Positions 1 to 6,335 of a stretch of DNA of 13,094 nucleotides are shown here, in pieces. The notes under the pieces are model-generated. The model ran no database searches and was not told the DNA's origin. It saw nothing but the letters and a program-made list of their open reading frames with translations. Position 1 is the stretch's first letter. Each line of letters starts with the position of its first letter. The DNA comes from Nitrospira sp. (GTDB lineage: Bacteria > Nitrospirota > Nitrospiria > Nitrospirales > Nitrospiraceae). The translations under genes were made by a program, and so were the position numbers. The DNA lies in the NCBI GenBank assembly GCA_030456405.1, contig JAKDNQ010000046.1, positions 1 through 13,094 of the forward strand. Reading direction: 5' to 3'.

Positions 1-17
1 AGGACGGCCCCTGCTCT

Positions 18-338
18 TCAGTGGGCAGCCGCCTCTTGCGGCCAGAATTTATGTCGAATTTGCGGGAGAGGCTCACTATCGAAATTGGGGATATCGTAGA
101 GACAGCGATCAATCGTTGCCACTTCCTCTTCGGTCAGCTCCAAGGTGACCCTCGTTTTCCAAAACTGATCGAGGGTAAAATAATCACCTGACTGCGGCTT
201 CTCAGCCAAGAGCCCCTTCATCTTATCGAATCCTGCGGTATCCACCCCAGGGACGCGGCCCTTATTGCGGTCGTGACACCAGTGCAGTACCTCAGCGATT
301 CCGTACATCGATAACTCAACTTTCATCATCTTGCTCAT
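18..338 (-). CDS. Small hypothetical protein, 106 aa
   Basis: I do not recognise this protein. It is a mixed-charge, probably soluble cytoplasmic protein with no signal peptide, no membrane segment and no cysteine cluster; Trp and His residues are scattered through it. The middle (about residues 66-85, TLELTEEEVATIDRCLYDIP) looks helical and acidic. The ATG at 336-338 is well supported: on the minus strand it is preceded by AAGGAGGA ending 4 nt upstream, a near-perfect Shine-Dalgarno, and a sigma70-like promoter lies just beyond. It diverges from the beta-propeller lipoprotein gene, with nothing in the shared 247 nt suggesting a joint function. The strong ribosome site plus promoter make this a real gene; the function is unknown. 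Confidence 0.75.
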   Translation of the reverse strand: MSKMMKVELSMYGIAEVLHWCHDRNKGRVPGVDTAGFDKMKGLLAEKPQSGDYFTLDQFWKTRVTLELTEEEVATIDRCLYDIPNFDSEPLPQIRHKFWPQEAAAH

Positions 339-362
339 GGAGTCCTCCTTACCAAGAATGAC

Positions 363-392
363 ATTCTACCTTAACCGTTACCCTATTTACAA
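363..392 (-). promoter_or_regulatory. Probable sigma70 promoter of the 106-aa gene
   Basis: On the minus strand a -35 of TTGTAA (387-392, 4 of 6 consensus bases) and a -10 of TAGAAT (363-368, 5 of 6) are separated by 18 nt, about 25 nt upstream of the start codon. Seen by eye only; transcription start not known. Confidence 0.5.
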
Positions 393-461
393 AGCCGTTG
401 ATGAGTGGGCTTAGGTTGGGGAAACCGCATTCTCGCGGAGATAGCCATTCCGCAGCGTTGA

Positions 462-491
462 TTGCCATGAGAAAGCGGCAGTCTGTATACT
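462..491 (+). promoter_or_regulatory. Probable sigma70 promoter of the FG-GAP lipoprotein gene
   Basis: TTGCCA (462-467, 5 of 6) and TATACT (486-491, 5 of 6) are separated by 18 nt. The start of transcription would fall near 498, giving a leader of roughly 90 nt to the preferred GTG at 586. Confidence 0.55.
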
Positions 492-585
492 GGCCACGCT
501 CATTTCAGAGGGAGAGCCTAGGTGAGGGGGCGTGCACATACAGATCAATCACCACGTTGTCTGCGCCTCGCATGAGGAAGATCGC

Positions 586-1782
586 GTGACCAGAATCGTC
601 GGCGGCCACAAGAGGTGTAGACCATGGGGTGTTCTGGCCGTGGCGATCGGCGCCTCCCTGCTGATGGCAAGCGGCTGCAACAAGCAAGATCCTTACGCCC
701 CACCGGATCTCTTCTACTATTTCGCCAGTTACAAAGTAGGGAAGAACCCGACGACTGTCACCCCCACGGATGTCAATCAAGATGGATTGACGGATTTGGT
801 TACCACCAACATCGGCAGTAATACGCTGTCGATTCTCTTAGGGAACGGTGACGGCACCTTTCGTGACCAAGTCCAATTAAATGTCTGTAAAGAACCGCGT
901 TCGCTTGCTCTGGGGATGTTCAACCGAGATTCGTATCCCGATGTGGTCTTGGCCTGTTCCGGGGGCGATGAAGTGTCCGTACTCTTCGGCAGAGCTGACG
1001 GAAAATTTGAAGAAGGGCCGCGCTATCCCGTACATCGCACTCCCATTGCTATTGCCAGCGACGATCTGAACGGCGATCAGGCGCCCGATCTTGTCGTCGC
1101 ATTGCGAAATGACAAGATTAAAGTCTTCCTGGGAACCGGTACCGGTGAGTTCACGCATGGGGCGCAGTATGAATATGGAGATACGCCCACGTCTGTGGCG
1201 ATGGCCGACTTGAGTGGCGATGGAAAGATAGATTTGGCTGTGACCAATGGGGGGCCGATGTCGAATGCGGTTTCAATCTGGAAGGGGAATGGCGACGGTA
1301 CGTTTCGCCCTCCCACCGACTATCGGACGGGAAAGCGACCGCTCGGGGTGAGTTTCGCCGACTTCAATCGTGACCGGATACTTGACCTCCTTGTGATCAA
1401 CGGTCAGCAAGATAGCTTTACAACGTTTCTTGGAATAGGAAATGGGGCGTTTCAGCCAGGGAGAGATTCTGGCGCAGACGCAGGACCGAACTTCGGATAC
1501 GCTCGTGACTTCAATGGCGACAGCCACATCGACGTGGCCATCGTCAATCTTCAGTCGAGCGATCTCTCCATTCTCTTTGGTCGGGGCGATGGAACGTTTG
1601 AATATCCGCCGAAAAACTATCGGACAAAGCCGGGCCCTTTTTCCCTCACGACCTTTCGCGTCACCACGAAGGAGGCAGAAGAGCCTGGGCTTGTGACGGC
1701 GGATAACGGCAATGGAAGCGTCTCCGTTTTTTTACATCGAGGATTGAAAGCAGTGTCCACTCCAGCCGTGCCTTCCCCATAA
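586..1782 (+). CDS. FG-GAP/VCBS-repeat lipoprotein, probable seven-bladed beta-propeller
   Basis: The product is 398 aa from GTG 586. It opens with a basic n-region, a hydrophobic core and a lipobox ending in Cys31 (MASGC), so it should be lipidated and exported. The mature part is seven tandem units of about 49 residues, each with a DxNxDxxxD-type loop and ending in LLGNGDGTF or a variant, at about residues 62-92, 112-141, 160-189, 208-240, 259-289, 308-338 and 357-387. Such repeats fold as propeller blades with calcium-binding loops (family knowledge). Blade 2 has Met in place of the first Asp and blade 7 has lost the loop. GTG 586 is preferred because GAGGAAG ends 5 nt upstream and it gives a 30-residue signal peptide; an in-frame GTG at 532, also behind a purine-rich stretch, would add 18 residues. 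The ligand is unknown; it may bind protein or glycan at the cell surface. Confidence 0.85.
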   Translation: MTRIVGGHKRCRPWGVLAVAIGASLLMASGCNKQDPYAPPDLFYYFASYKVGKNPTTVTPTDVNQDGLTDLVTTNIGSNTLSILLGNGDGTFRDQVQLNVCKEPRSLALGMFNRDSYPDVVLACSGGDEVSVLFGRADGKFEEGPRYPVHRTPIAIASDDLNGDQAPDLVVALRNDKIKVFLGTGTGEFTHGAQYEYGDTPTSVAMADLSGDGKIDLAVTNGGPMSNAVSIWKGNGDGTFRPPTDYRTGKRPLGVSFADFNRDRILDLLVINGQQDSFTTFLGIGNGAFQPGRDSGADAGPNFGYARDFNGDSHIDVAIVNLQSSDLSILFGRGDGTFEYPPKNYRTKPGPFSLTTFRVTTKEAEEPGLVTADNGNGSVSVFLHRGLKAVSTPAVPSP

Positions 1783-1821
1783 GCCATGTCGCCGGCTGAT
1801 GTGAGTTAAAAGGCAGTCTTC

Positions 1822-1850
1822 TTGACAGCCCACAGACCCTCGGCTAGAGT
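1822..1850 (+). promoter_or_regulatory. Probable sigma70 promoter of the membrane protein/zinc ribbon/carboxypeptidase operon
   Basis: A consensus -35 TTGACA (1822-1827) and TAGAGT (1845-1850, 4 of 6) are separated by 17 nt. The expected start near 1857 leaves almost no leader before the TTG at 1860, which supports GTG 1902 as the first start codon. Confidence 0.55.
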
Positions 1851-1901
1851 GACCGAAAGTTGGTTCCTCGCGGCCTTTTGGAGCTCTGGTTCGAGGACAT
1901 C

Positions 1902-2102
1902 GTGAGATCCTTTCGATGGTGGTTTGTGATAGGAGCATTGCTCACTTTTTCCGTGCTGATGGTGCAGGGAGGGGTGCGAGAGCTGCTCGACGGATCTTTA
2001 CCCGGCAGTGGAACCAGCGCGTATCTCTCGTTTGCAACCACGATTTTCGGCGGAGGATTGTTGGCAGGTTGCGTGGCACTGGTGATAAAACGACTTCAAT
2101 AG
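1902..2102 (+). CDS. Small two-helix membrane protein, 66 aa
   Basis: I do not recognise a family. From GTG 1902 the protein has two hydrophobic segments, about residues 6-22 (after a basic, Trp-rich start RSFRWW) and 42-61 (rich in Gly and Ala), joined by a short polar loop containing LLDGSLPGSG, and ends in KRLQ. This predicts a small inner-membrane hairpin protein. GTG 1902 is chosen because GAGGA ends 4 nt upstream; the frame is open to a TTG at 1860 that would add 14 residues but lies almost at the predicted transcription start. It heads a probable operon with the zinc-ribbon protein (27 nt gap) and the carboxypeptidase, so an envelope role is possible but unproven. Confidence 0.6.
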   Translation: MRSFRWWFVIGALLTFSVLMVQGGVRELLDGSLPGSGTSAYLSFATTIFGGGLLAGCVALVIKRLQ

Positions 2103-2129
2103 ATCCGGAATTTGAAGATAGATGTATTG

Positions 2130-2318
2130 ATGCATTGTTTGAGATGTAAGGGATTCATGATGGTCGAACGCCACTATACGTTGGTGAATCGAAGGCTCTA
2201 TGCCCGCTGCCTGAATTGCGGGTTTTGGATCGACCTTGCGGATCTGCTCCGTTTTTTTCACAAAGTGATCGACAGCGGGTTTCGTGGAGGAAAGGTGCGG
2301 GAATCGTTCACCCTATGA
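2130..2318 (+). CDS. Zinc-ribbon microprotein, 62 aa
   Basis: The protein opens MHCLRCKGFMM and carries a second knuckle CLNC, so Cys3, Cys6, Cys27 and Cys30 form a classic two-knuckle zinc ribbon; the intervening 20 residues would be the beta-hairpin. The remainder (DLADLLRFFHKVIDSGF) looks like an amphipathic helix. Small proteins of this shape, beginning with MxCxxC, are frequent in Nitrospira (recalled, not searched); their role is unknown and could be nucleic-acid or protein binding. ATG 2130 is chosen because it keeps both knuckles; it has no clear ribosome site. The ATG pair at 2157/2160 does have one (AAGGG) but would delete the first knuckle, and TTG 2112 would add six residues. It lies 18 nt before the carboxypeptidase gene. 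Confidence 0.65.
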   Translation: MHCLRCKGFMMVERHYTLVNRRLYARCLNCGFWIDLADLLRFFHKVIDSGFRGGKVRESFTL

Positions 2319-2336
2319 TTTAGGAGCGACGACTTC

Positions 2337-3248
2337 ATGAAGGCAAGAGACTATCTGAAGCCATTTCTGGCATGCGCCGTTGGAGGCTTCATCGGTTTGT
2401 TCCTGATCGGCGCCGATACCTTCGCGCCATCCGTTGCTCTCGCGAAGAACACCCGGGTTCACTCTGTCCCTGTTCGCGCGGCGATCGTTCCGCACCGGTT
2501 CCCTCCGTGGCGAGTCGCTCCAGCCCATGGCATTCTTCTCAAGGAACTCAAGAGTGGGCATGTGTTGTATGAACATGATGCGGGGAAACGAATGTCCCCT
2601 GCCAGCCTCACGAAAATCATGTCGGCCCTCGTCATTCTGGAGCGAAGTCAGTTGGATGATTTTGTCACGATCAGTCCCAATGCCGCGCGAGCGCACAAGA
2701 CGCATTTACGCGTGAAGGCAGGGCAGGTCTTTCGGCTGGAAGATCTGTTGAAGGCCATGCTCATCGTATCCGCCAACGATGCGTGTCTTGCAGCAGTGGA
2801 GCATGTGGGAGGCGATGAAACGCAGTTTGTGGCCCTCATGAACACCAAGGCTGCGGCACTCGGCTTGTCCGATACCCATTTCAGCAATGGTTGTGGATTC
2901 GACGGCCCGGACCATTACTCGACGGCCGAAGACCTTGCGGCGTTAAGTGTTATAGCCCTCGATCAGCCGATCTTCCGACAGTTGGTGCGTGAGGAGCGCG
3001 CGGTGATCACGCCGGTCAATGGACACCGTGCCTATGTGTTGCACAATACAAATAGATTACTAGGGCGTATTCCCGGTGTCGAAGGAATCAAGACCGGATT
3101 TACTTCCAAAGCCGGTCGGTGCCTCATTGCCAAAGTCTCACAGAACGGAAGTGATCTTCTCCTTGTGATTCTGAATTCCAAGCGTCGCTGGAATACCGCA
3201 ACGAATCTCATCACCTACGGGTTACAGGCAACCGAAACCTCACGCTGA
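2337..3248 (+). CDS. D-alanyl-D-alanine carboxypeptidase (peptidase S11, low-molecular-weight PBP)
   Basis: This enzyme removes the terminal D-Ala from peptidoglycan pentapeptides in the periplasm, setting the amount of donor for cross-linking. All three penicillin-binding motifs are present: SLTK with the nucleophile Ser90 and Lys93, SAN at 145-147, and KTG at 252-254. A hydrophobic stretch at residues 10-28 and a plausible AxA-type site near 34-36 indicate Sec export, followed by a Pro/Arg-rich linker before the catalytic domain. At 303 aa it lacks the C-terminal beta-domain and the amphipathic anchor of E. coli PBP5/6, so it is either soluble or held by an uncleaved signal. ATG 2337 follows AGGAG by 10 nt. 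It is the last gene of the probable operon from 1902. Family assignment is secure; the exact paralogue is not. Confidence 0.92.
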   Translation: MKARDYLKPFLACAVGGFIGLFLIGADTFAPSVALAKNTRVHSVPVRAAIVPHRFPPWRVAPAHGILLKELKSGHVLYEHDAGKRMSPASLTKIMSALVILERSQLDDFVTISPNAARAHKTHLRVKAGQVFRLEDLLKAMLIVSANDACLAAVEHVGGDETQFVALMNTKAAALGLSDTHFSNGCGFDGPDHYSTAEDLAALSVIALDQPIFRQLVREERAVITPVNGHRAYVLHNTNRLLGRIPGVEGIKTGFTSKAGRCLIAKVSQNGSDLLLVILNSKRRWNTATNLITYGLQATETSR

Positions 3249-3488
3249 ATTCCCCATTTGATCGATCGGTAGGCTCTCATGTAGCCATGACGAGGAGGGC
3301 ATAGCTGTATCAGAAAGTTATCTCTTCGATTCTTTCTCGGATCTATGGAAAGGGACTATGGGGTGGTGCATGGAATAGAAGAGAGGGGAGAAACGGAGTG
3401 GAAACGATCAGGTGCATGACCGGGGAAAACGATTGGAAATCATTGAGGCCGCACGCATGTGTTGAGGGCAACTGTCCAGCCTTGATTG

Positions 3489-4022
3489 CTACCGAGAAGG
3501 GGAAAACTCCACATTGACATCTTTCCCAAGATAATTGATAACAAATCCCTGCGTATCGTACGCGAGTATGGCGCCCATCACGTTTTCGTCCCCATAGTCT
3601 TCCGGCCCCAATAGTTTTCGCACATCATCGGGGCTTTCGCTATTCAGCACGTTGCGAAAGATACCTCGAGTCTTATAAGAAAATCGATTATTGATAAAGA
3701 TCAGATCGATCTTGCCGTCCTGGACGCGCACGCCTGCCATAGGGCCGGTCGGCTTGCGTTGATCGAGCAAGAAGATGAACAAGGCTTCTTGCTCTACTTT
3801 TACTCCGGGGATCTTTTCGTTCACGAGCGAATCCAAAGCTTTTGCTTCGGAGTCTCCCAATTTGACCCCGAACAGCGAAATTTCGGCGCTCTTCAAGGCC
3901 TTGGGGTCCATCACGTCATTCTTGCTCAACTCGTAGGGCTCGCCGTAGCCACGAGGCGCCCATGCGCCGATTCCGGCCATCACCATGCAGGCCAGCGAGA
4001 CGACTCGCAGTACATACTTCAT
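3489..4022 (-). CDS. Secreted hypothetical protein, 177 aa
   Basis: The protein starts MKYVLRVV, followed by a hydrophobic segment and a plausible cleavage after about residue 27 (GYG before EPYE), so it should be exported. I do not recognise the mature part. It contains a segment around 49-63 (FGVKLGDSEAKAL) and a later one around 132-144 (DDVRKLLGPEDYG), the phrasing seen in small BamE/SmpA-like or stress-related envelope domains; this is only a weak resemblance. ATG 4020-4022 is preferred over ATG 4038-4040 because GGAAGGAAG lies 5 nt upstream and the signal peptide is then canonical. A weak possible promoter is TTGGTC (RC of 4090-4095) with TACATT (RC of 4068-4073), 16 nt apart. The IS1380 element sits 118 nt upstream of the start and its transposase is transcribed toward this gene. 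Confidence 0.75.
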   Translation of the reverse strand: MKYVLRVVSLACMVMAGIGAWAPRGYGEPYELSKNDVMDPKALKSAEISLFGVKLGDSEAKALDSLVNEKIPGVKVEQEALFIFLLDQRKPTGPMAGVRVQDGKIDLIFINNRFSYKTRGIFRNVLNSESPDDVRKLLGPEDYGDENVMGAILAYDTQGFVINYLGKDVNVEFSPSR

Positions 4023-4135
4023 CGACACTTCCTTCCCCATGAAGTCAACACGACGTATGGCGCATGAAATGTATTGGCGAATTTGGTAGGACCAACGCAG
4101 TGTGTGGCATTTTATCGAATGGTCTAAGAACTTGC

Positions 4136-4140
4136 AAGAA
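4136..4140. repeat. Target-site duplication of the IS, left copy (AAGAA)
   Basis: AAGAA directly abuts the left terminal repeat and is repeated exactly at 5792-5796, directly abutting the right one. A 5 bp duplication is within the range known for the IS1380 family. Confidence 0.85.
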
Positions 4141-4162
4141 CCCCAAATCCAGAGATAGAAAT
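4141..4162 (+). repeat. Left terminal inverted repeat of the IS
   Basis: Imperfect partner of 5770-5791. Shared parts are the CCC tip, an A-rich step, the exact octamer AGAGATAG (4151-4158), and AATT beyond it. Confidence 0.75.
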
Positions 4163-4200
4163 TTCGTGCAGCTCGATTAAGGCGCGTACGGCCTAATTTT

Positions 4201-4249
4201 CGCGAGGCGTGCCTCGTGCGTCTCGTGACCGGGGTCGTGAGACCTCGCG
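4201..4249. repeat. Nested inverted repeats in the left subterminal region of the IS
   Basis: Three overlapping pairings are visible. CGAGGC (4203-4208) pairs with GCCTCG (4211-4216). An 11 bp stem with two G-T pairs joins 4220-4230 to 4233-4243. An outer CGCGAGG (4201-4207) can pair with CCTCGCG (4243-4249). No T-run follows on the transposase strand, so this is not an obvious intrinsic terminator; it may be a transposase-binding or cruciform-forming region. Confidence 0.6.
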
Positions 4250-4354
4250 TACCCCGCTCCGGTCATCCCTTCTCGGCCATGGCTCGACGAGTGGCGACAG
4301 ACCTCTCCCAGTCTTTCGCCCGCCCCCCCGCTGTGTGCCGTGACTCGTACAGTG

Positions 4355-5674
4355 TCAGGTCACGATACCCAGCGCCCAGCATCGTTGGCGGATGGTGTGC
4401 CAACAGGCGAGCGCCTCGGTCTCCAGCACGAGTCGCAACACCACACACCCTGCATGGCGCAATATCCGCCCCGCCACCTGCATCAGTTTCCAGCGCACCG
4501 TCGCGATCGTCTGCGATGCCCATGCGGCGGGACAGGCGAGTCGCTTGAAGCCAATGAACAGGTGATAGGCCAACACGCCGATTCGGAAGAAGACCGCATT
4601 GGCTCCCGAATCTCCACACGGCAGCTGCTCCAGTCCGAATCCGGCTTTTAATTCCTTGTTGACGTGCTCGGCCTGGCCGCGCTGATTGTGCCAACGCAGC
4701 ACCTCGTGCGCCGTCTTCTCCTCTGTCGACCAATTGCTCGCCACGACATGATACGCATGCGGGGGGGTGGCGGCGTCAAACAGATCGGCCTGGGACCGTG
4801 CTTCGCGCTTGATGCTCAGCCGAAAGGCGGCCTTGGTCGCGTTCATCGTATGCACCACGTTCGCCACCTGATAGCCACACCCCGGCTCCGGTTCCTGCCA
4901 GGTCTCTGGCGGGAGGCCGGCGATCACGGCCTTGACCGCGACATCCTGATCCGCCGTGATGGCCCACCGCACCTGATCCGCCTCCAACTCATTGATCAGC
5001 GCCGCTTGATACGACGCACTGTCGGCCCGATACCGCGCAATCCGCTTGCCCACGGGCATGCGTGCACGGCACTGTCGGTAGAACTCGAGCTGCCCGGCCC
5101 CGGGCGACCCATTCCCCTCCCGACACTCATCCATGAGACAGACGGGGGTCTCGAACAGAAACCCCAGCAGCGGCATGTAGCCCTTGACGCCCTGGTAGCT
5201 CCAGGCGGCCGCCCGCTTCTCCGCTTCCACCAGCGTCGCATCCGCCTCCAACGTATAGGTCTCGTGCCCATCACGGCGTAGGAGCCGGGCATTCAAGCGA
5301 TCCCGCACCTGCCCCAGGCCAACCAATCCCGCTTGCCCCGTCTGCGGATCCCCCATGCGCCGCCGCCAATCACCCAGCGTATCGGGATCGGGGAGCGCCG
5401 CCCGGTCCAGCAGCCGCCGCAGCCCCGCTTCACGTCGCAACTCCCGGAGATCCTCGAGGCTGCGGCCCCCGGCTTGGCGCATCAGAATCAACCGATCCAC
5501 AAACACCGAGGGCGCATACCCGCGGTTGCTGCCCGGCCCAGGCCGAGACCGATCCACCAACCCGCAGACGCCCAGTCCGTGATTGAACTCCGCCAACAAG
5601 GCCAACCCGCCATGCGCGGTCAAGGTCTCCTCGGTGCGTTCCAGTTTGAATCCCAACACCGTTTGTCGTACCAT
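4355..5674 (-). CDS. IS1380-family DDE transposase, 439 aa
   Basis: This enzyme catalyses cut-and-paste style transfer of the surrounding element. The N-terminal part has the family signature ERTEETLTAHGGLALLAEF, and the core carries the expected acidic residues: Asp145 in LEADAT, Asp218 in RADSAS, and Glu336 in the C-terminal NQRGQAEHVNKELK helix of the IS4-like YREK type. Length is normal and there is no frameshift, so it should be active. The frame is open to an ATG at 5714-5716, but a good promoter has its -10 at 5719-5724, so transcription should begin near 5712, downstream of that ATG. ATG 5672-5674, preceded by AAGGTGAG, is therefore the better start. An inverted repeat overlapping this ribosome site probably limits translation from read-through transcripts. 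Confidence 0.92.
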   Translation of the reverse strand: MVRQTVLGFKLERTEETLTAHGGLALLAEFNHGLGVCGLVDRSRPGPGSNRGYAPSVFVDRLILMRQAGGRSLEDLRELRREAGLRRLLDRAALPDPDTLGDWRRRMGDPQTGQAGLVGLGQVRDRLNARLLRRDGHETYTLEADATLVEAEKRAAAWSYQGVKGYMPLLGFLFETPVCLMDECREGNGSPGAGQLEFYRQCRARMPVGKRIARYRADSASYQAALINELEADQVRWAITADQDVAVKAVIAGLPPETWQEPEPGCGYQVANVVHTMNATKAAFRLSIKREARSQADLFDAATPPHAYHVVASNWSTEEKTAHEVLRWHNQRGQAEHVNKELKAGFGLEQLPCGDSGANAVFFRIGVLAYHLFIGFKRLACPAAWASQTIATVRWKLMQVAGRILRHAGCVVLRLVLETEALACWHTIRQRCWALGIVT

Positions 5675-5681
5675 GCGTCTC

Positions 5682-5750
5682 ACCTTGTCGGTTAAAGGTT
5701 GTGTTTGGCGATGCATCCTTTATATCCGCGTCCCGCGCGGCCGACAAGGT
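5682..5750 (-). promoter_or_regulatory. 10 bp inverted repeat in the transposase leader that can hide its ribosome site
   Basis: ACCTTGTCGG (5682-5691) and CCGACAAGGT (5741-5750) are exact inverted copies 49 nt apart. In minus-strand RNA the downstream arm contains AAGGU of the transposase Shine-Dalgarno, 7 nt before AUG 5674. A shorter CCGCG/CGCGG stem lies inside. Only transcripts starting outside the promoter would contain both arms. Confidence 0.6.
5719..5747 (-). promoter_or_regulatory. Transposase promoter
   Basis: On the minus strand TTGTCG (5742-5747, 4 of 6) and TATAAA (5719-5724, 5 of 6) are 17 nt apart, just inside the right end of the IS. The -35 hexamer lies within the distal arm of the leader inverted repeat. 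Confidence 0.55.
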
Positions 5751-5769
5751 CTTTTTGTGCCTCCCACTC

Positions 5770-5791
5770 AATTCCTATCTCTGTTTTAGGG
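5770..5791 (-). repeat. Right terminal inverted repeat of the IS
   Basis: Partner of 4141-4162; contains CTATCTCT (5775-5782), the exact reverse complement of the octamer at 4151-4158, and ends in AGGG against the AAGAA duplication. Confidence 0.75.
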
Positions 5792-5796
5792 AAGAA
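5792..5796. repeat. Target-site duplication of the IS, right copy (AAGAA)
   Basis: Exact copy of 4136-4140, immediately outside the right terminal repeat. Confidence 0.85.
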
Positions 5797-5920
5797 CGGT
5801 TGGAATAAGCGGGGAGGGGGCTCTTGGATTACTGAGGAAGGGCGGGATCGAAGCTCCGTCGCGGTCATGAAAGGGTAGCGTGGGGCCGATCCGTACGCAC
5901 GTAGTTCTCTCAGGAATAGG

Positions 5921-6214
5921 TTAGATGGCATGATGGGTGGTGATGAGGAGGGCTCCAAGCTGTCGGAGCCGCTGGAAATAGGGTCGGCAATCTTCGTCAA
6001 GCTCGCCGGTCAGGTTATCCAGATCTGTCACACAATCTTCAAGGATCCCGATACGCTGGGGATCCAGCCCTTCAGGGCTGTCGAGGAAATACACGACGCA
6101 TCCGCTGATCACGGTATCCAGTGTCATCAGCGGTCCCTCGAACTGGCTTTCCACTTGAGGCCACCCCTCTTCCTTGTGAGTTTCCCAGAGAGACTGCACA
6201 GCATCCCGATCCAT
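5921..6214 (-). CDS. Small acidic hypothetical protein, 97 aa
   Basis: I do not recognise a family. The protein is acidic, soluble-looking and probably all-alpha with a hydrophobic centre: an N-terminal helix (VQSLWETHKEEGWPQVESQF), a middle strand-like VISGCVVYFLD, and an acidic region (LEDCVTDLDNLTGELDED) followed by a helix ending in THHAI. There is no signal peptide. ATG 6212-6214 is supported by GGAG 9 nt upstream. It lies 121 nt downstream of the glutamate dehydrogenase on the same strand and could be read from that operon or its own promoter; no convincing promoter or terminator was seen. Transcription leaving it would run into the right end of the IS in the transposase direction. The composition and start site favour a real gene. 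Confidence 0.65.
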   Translation of the reverse strand: MDRDAVQSLWETHKEEGWPQVESQFEGPLMTLDTVISGCVVYFLDSPEGLDPQRIGILEDCVTDLDNLTGELDEDCRPYFQRLRQLGALLITTHHAI

Positions 6215-6335
6215 CCTATAGATCTCCGATGATTCAGTTCAATTTCGATCCGGTTACCCTAGCGCATGGAGTGGCAGGGGCGCAAGCCTGTTGAGGGTGA
6301 GGAGCCTCAGGTCCTATACTCATGACGCGAGGCGC

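Larger units (their letters stand above)
4141..5791 (-). mobile_element. Complete IS1380-family insertion sequence, 1651 bp
   Basis: Boundaries were found by matching the ends: the left end at 4141 (CCCCAAATCC AGAGATAG) and the reverse complement of the right end at 5791 (CCCTAAAAC AGAGATAG) align with one gap and share an exact 8-mer about 10 nt inside each tip. The perfect AAGAA duplications immediately outside fix both ends. The 1651 bp length is typical for this family. It holds one intact transposase gene on the minus strand, a promoter just inside the right end, and a 214 nt non-coding left subterminal region with strong inverted repeats. The element sits between the secreted protein gene and the 97-aa gene without breaking a recognisable reading frame. 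Intact frame, ends and duplication suggest a fairly recent insertion. Confidence 0.88.

Noticed and set aside
398..589. 63-codon plus-strand open frame
   Set aside because: Overlaps the promoter and leader of the lipoprotein gene, composition rich in Arg and Ser, no ribosome site.
3249..3488. 240 nt gap after the carboxypeptidase gene searched for a terminator or small RNA
   Set aside because: Only a five-pair TCATG/CATGA stem without a T-run and a purine-rich stretch were seen; not enough to call a feature.
4192..5790. Alternative IS ends CCTAATTTT (4192) and TTTTAGG (5784-5790)
   Set aside because: Only five bases match at the tips and no target duplication flanks them; the 4141/5791 ends give a better match and an exact AAGAA duplication.
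5692..6000. 102-codon minus-strand open frame crossing the right end of the IS
   Set aside because: Spans the element boundary and overlaps the 97-aa gene; its existence depends on the insertion, so it is most likely chance.
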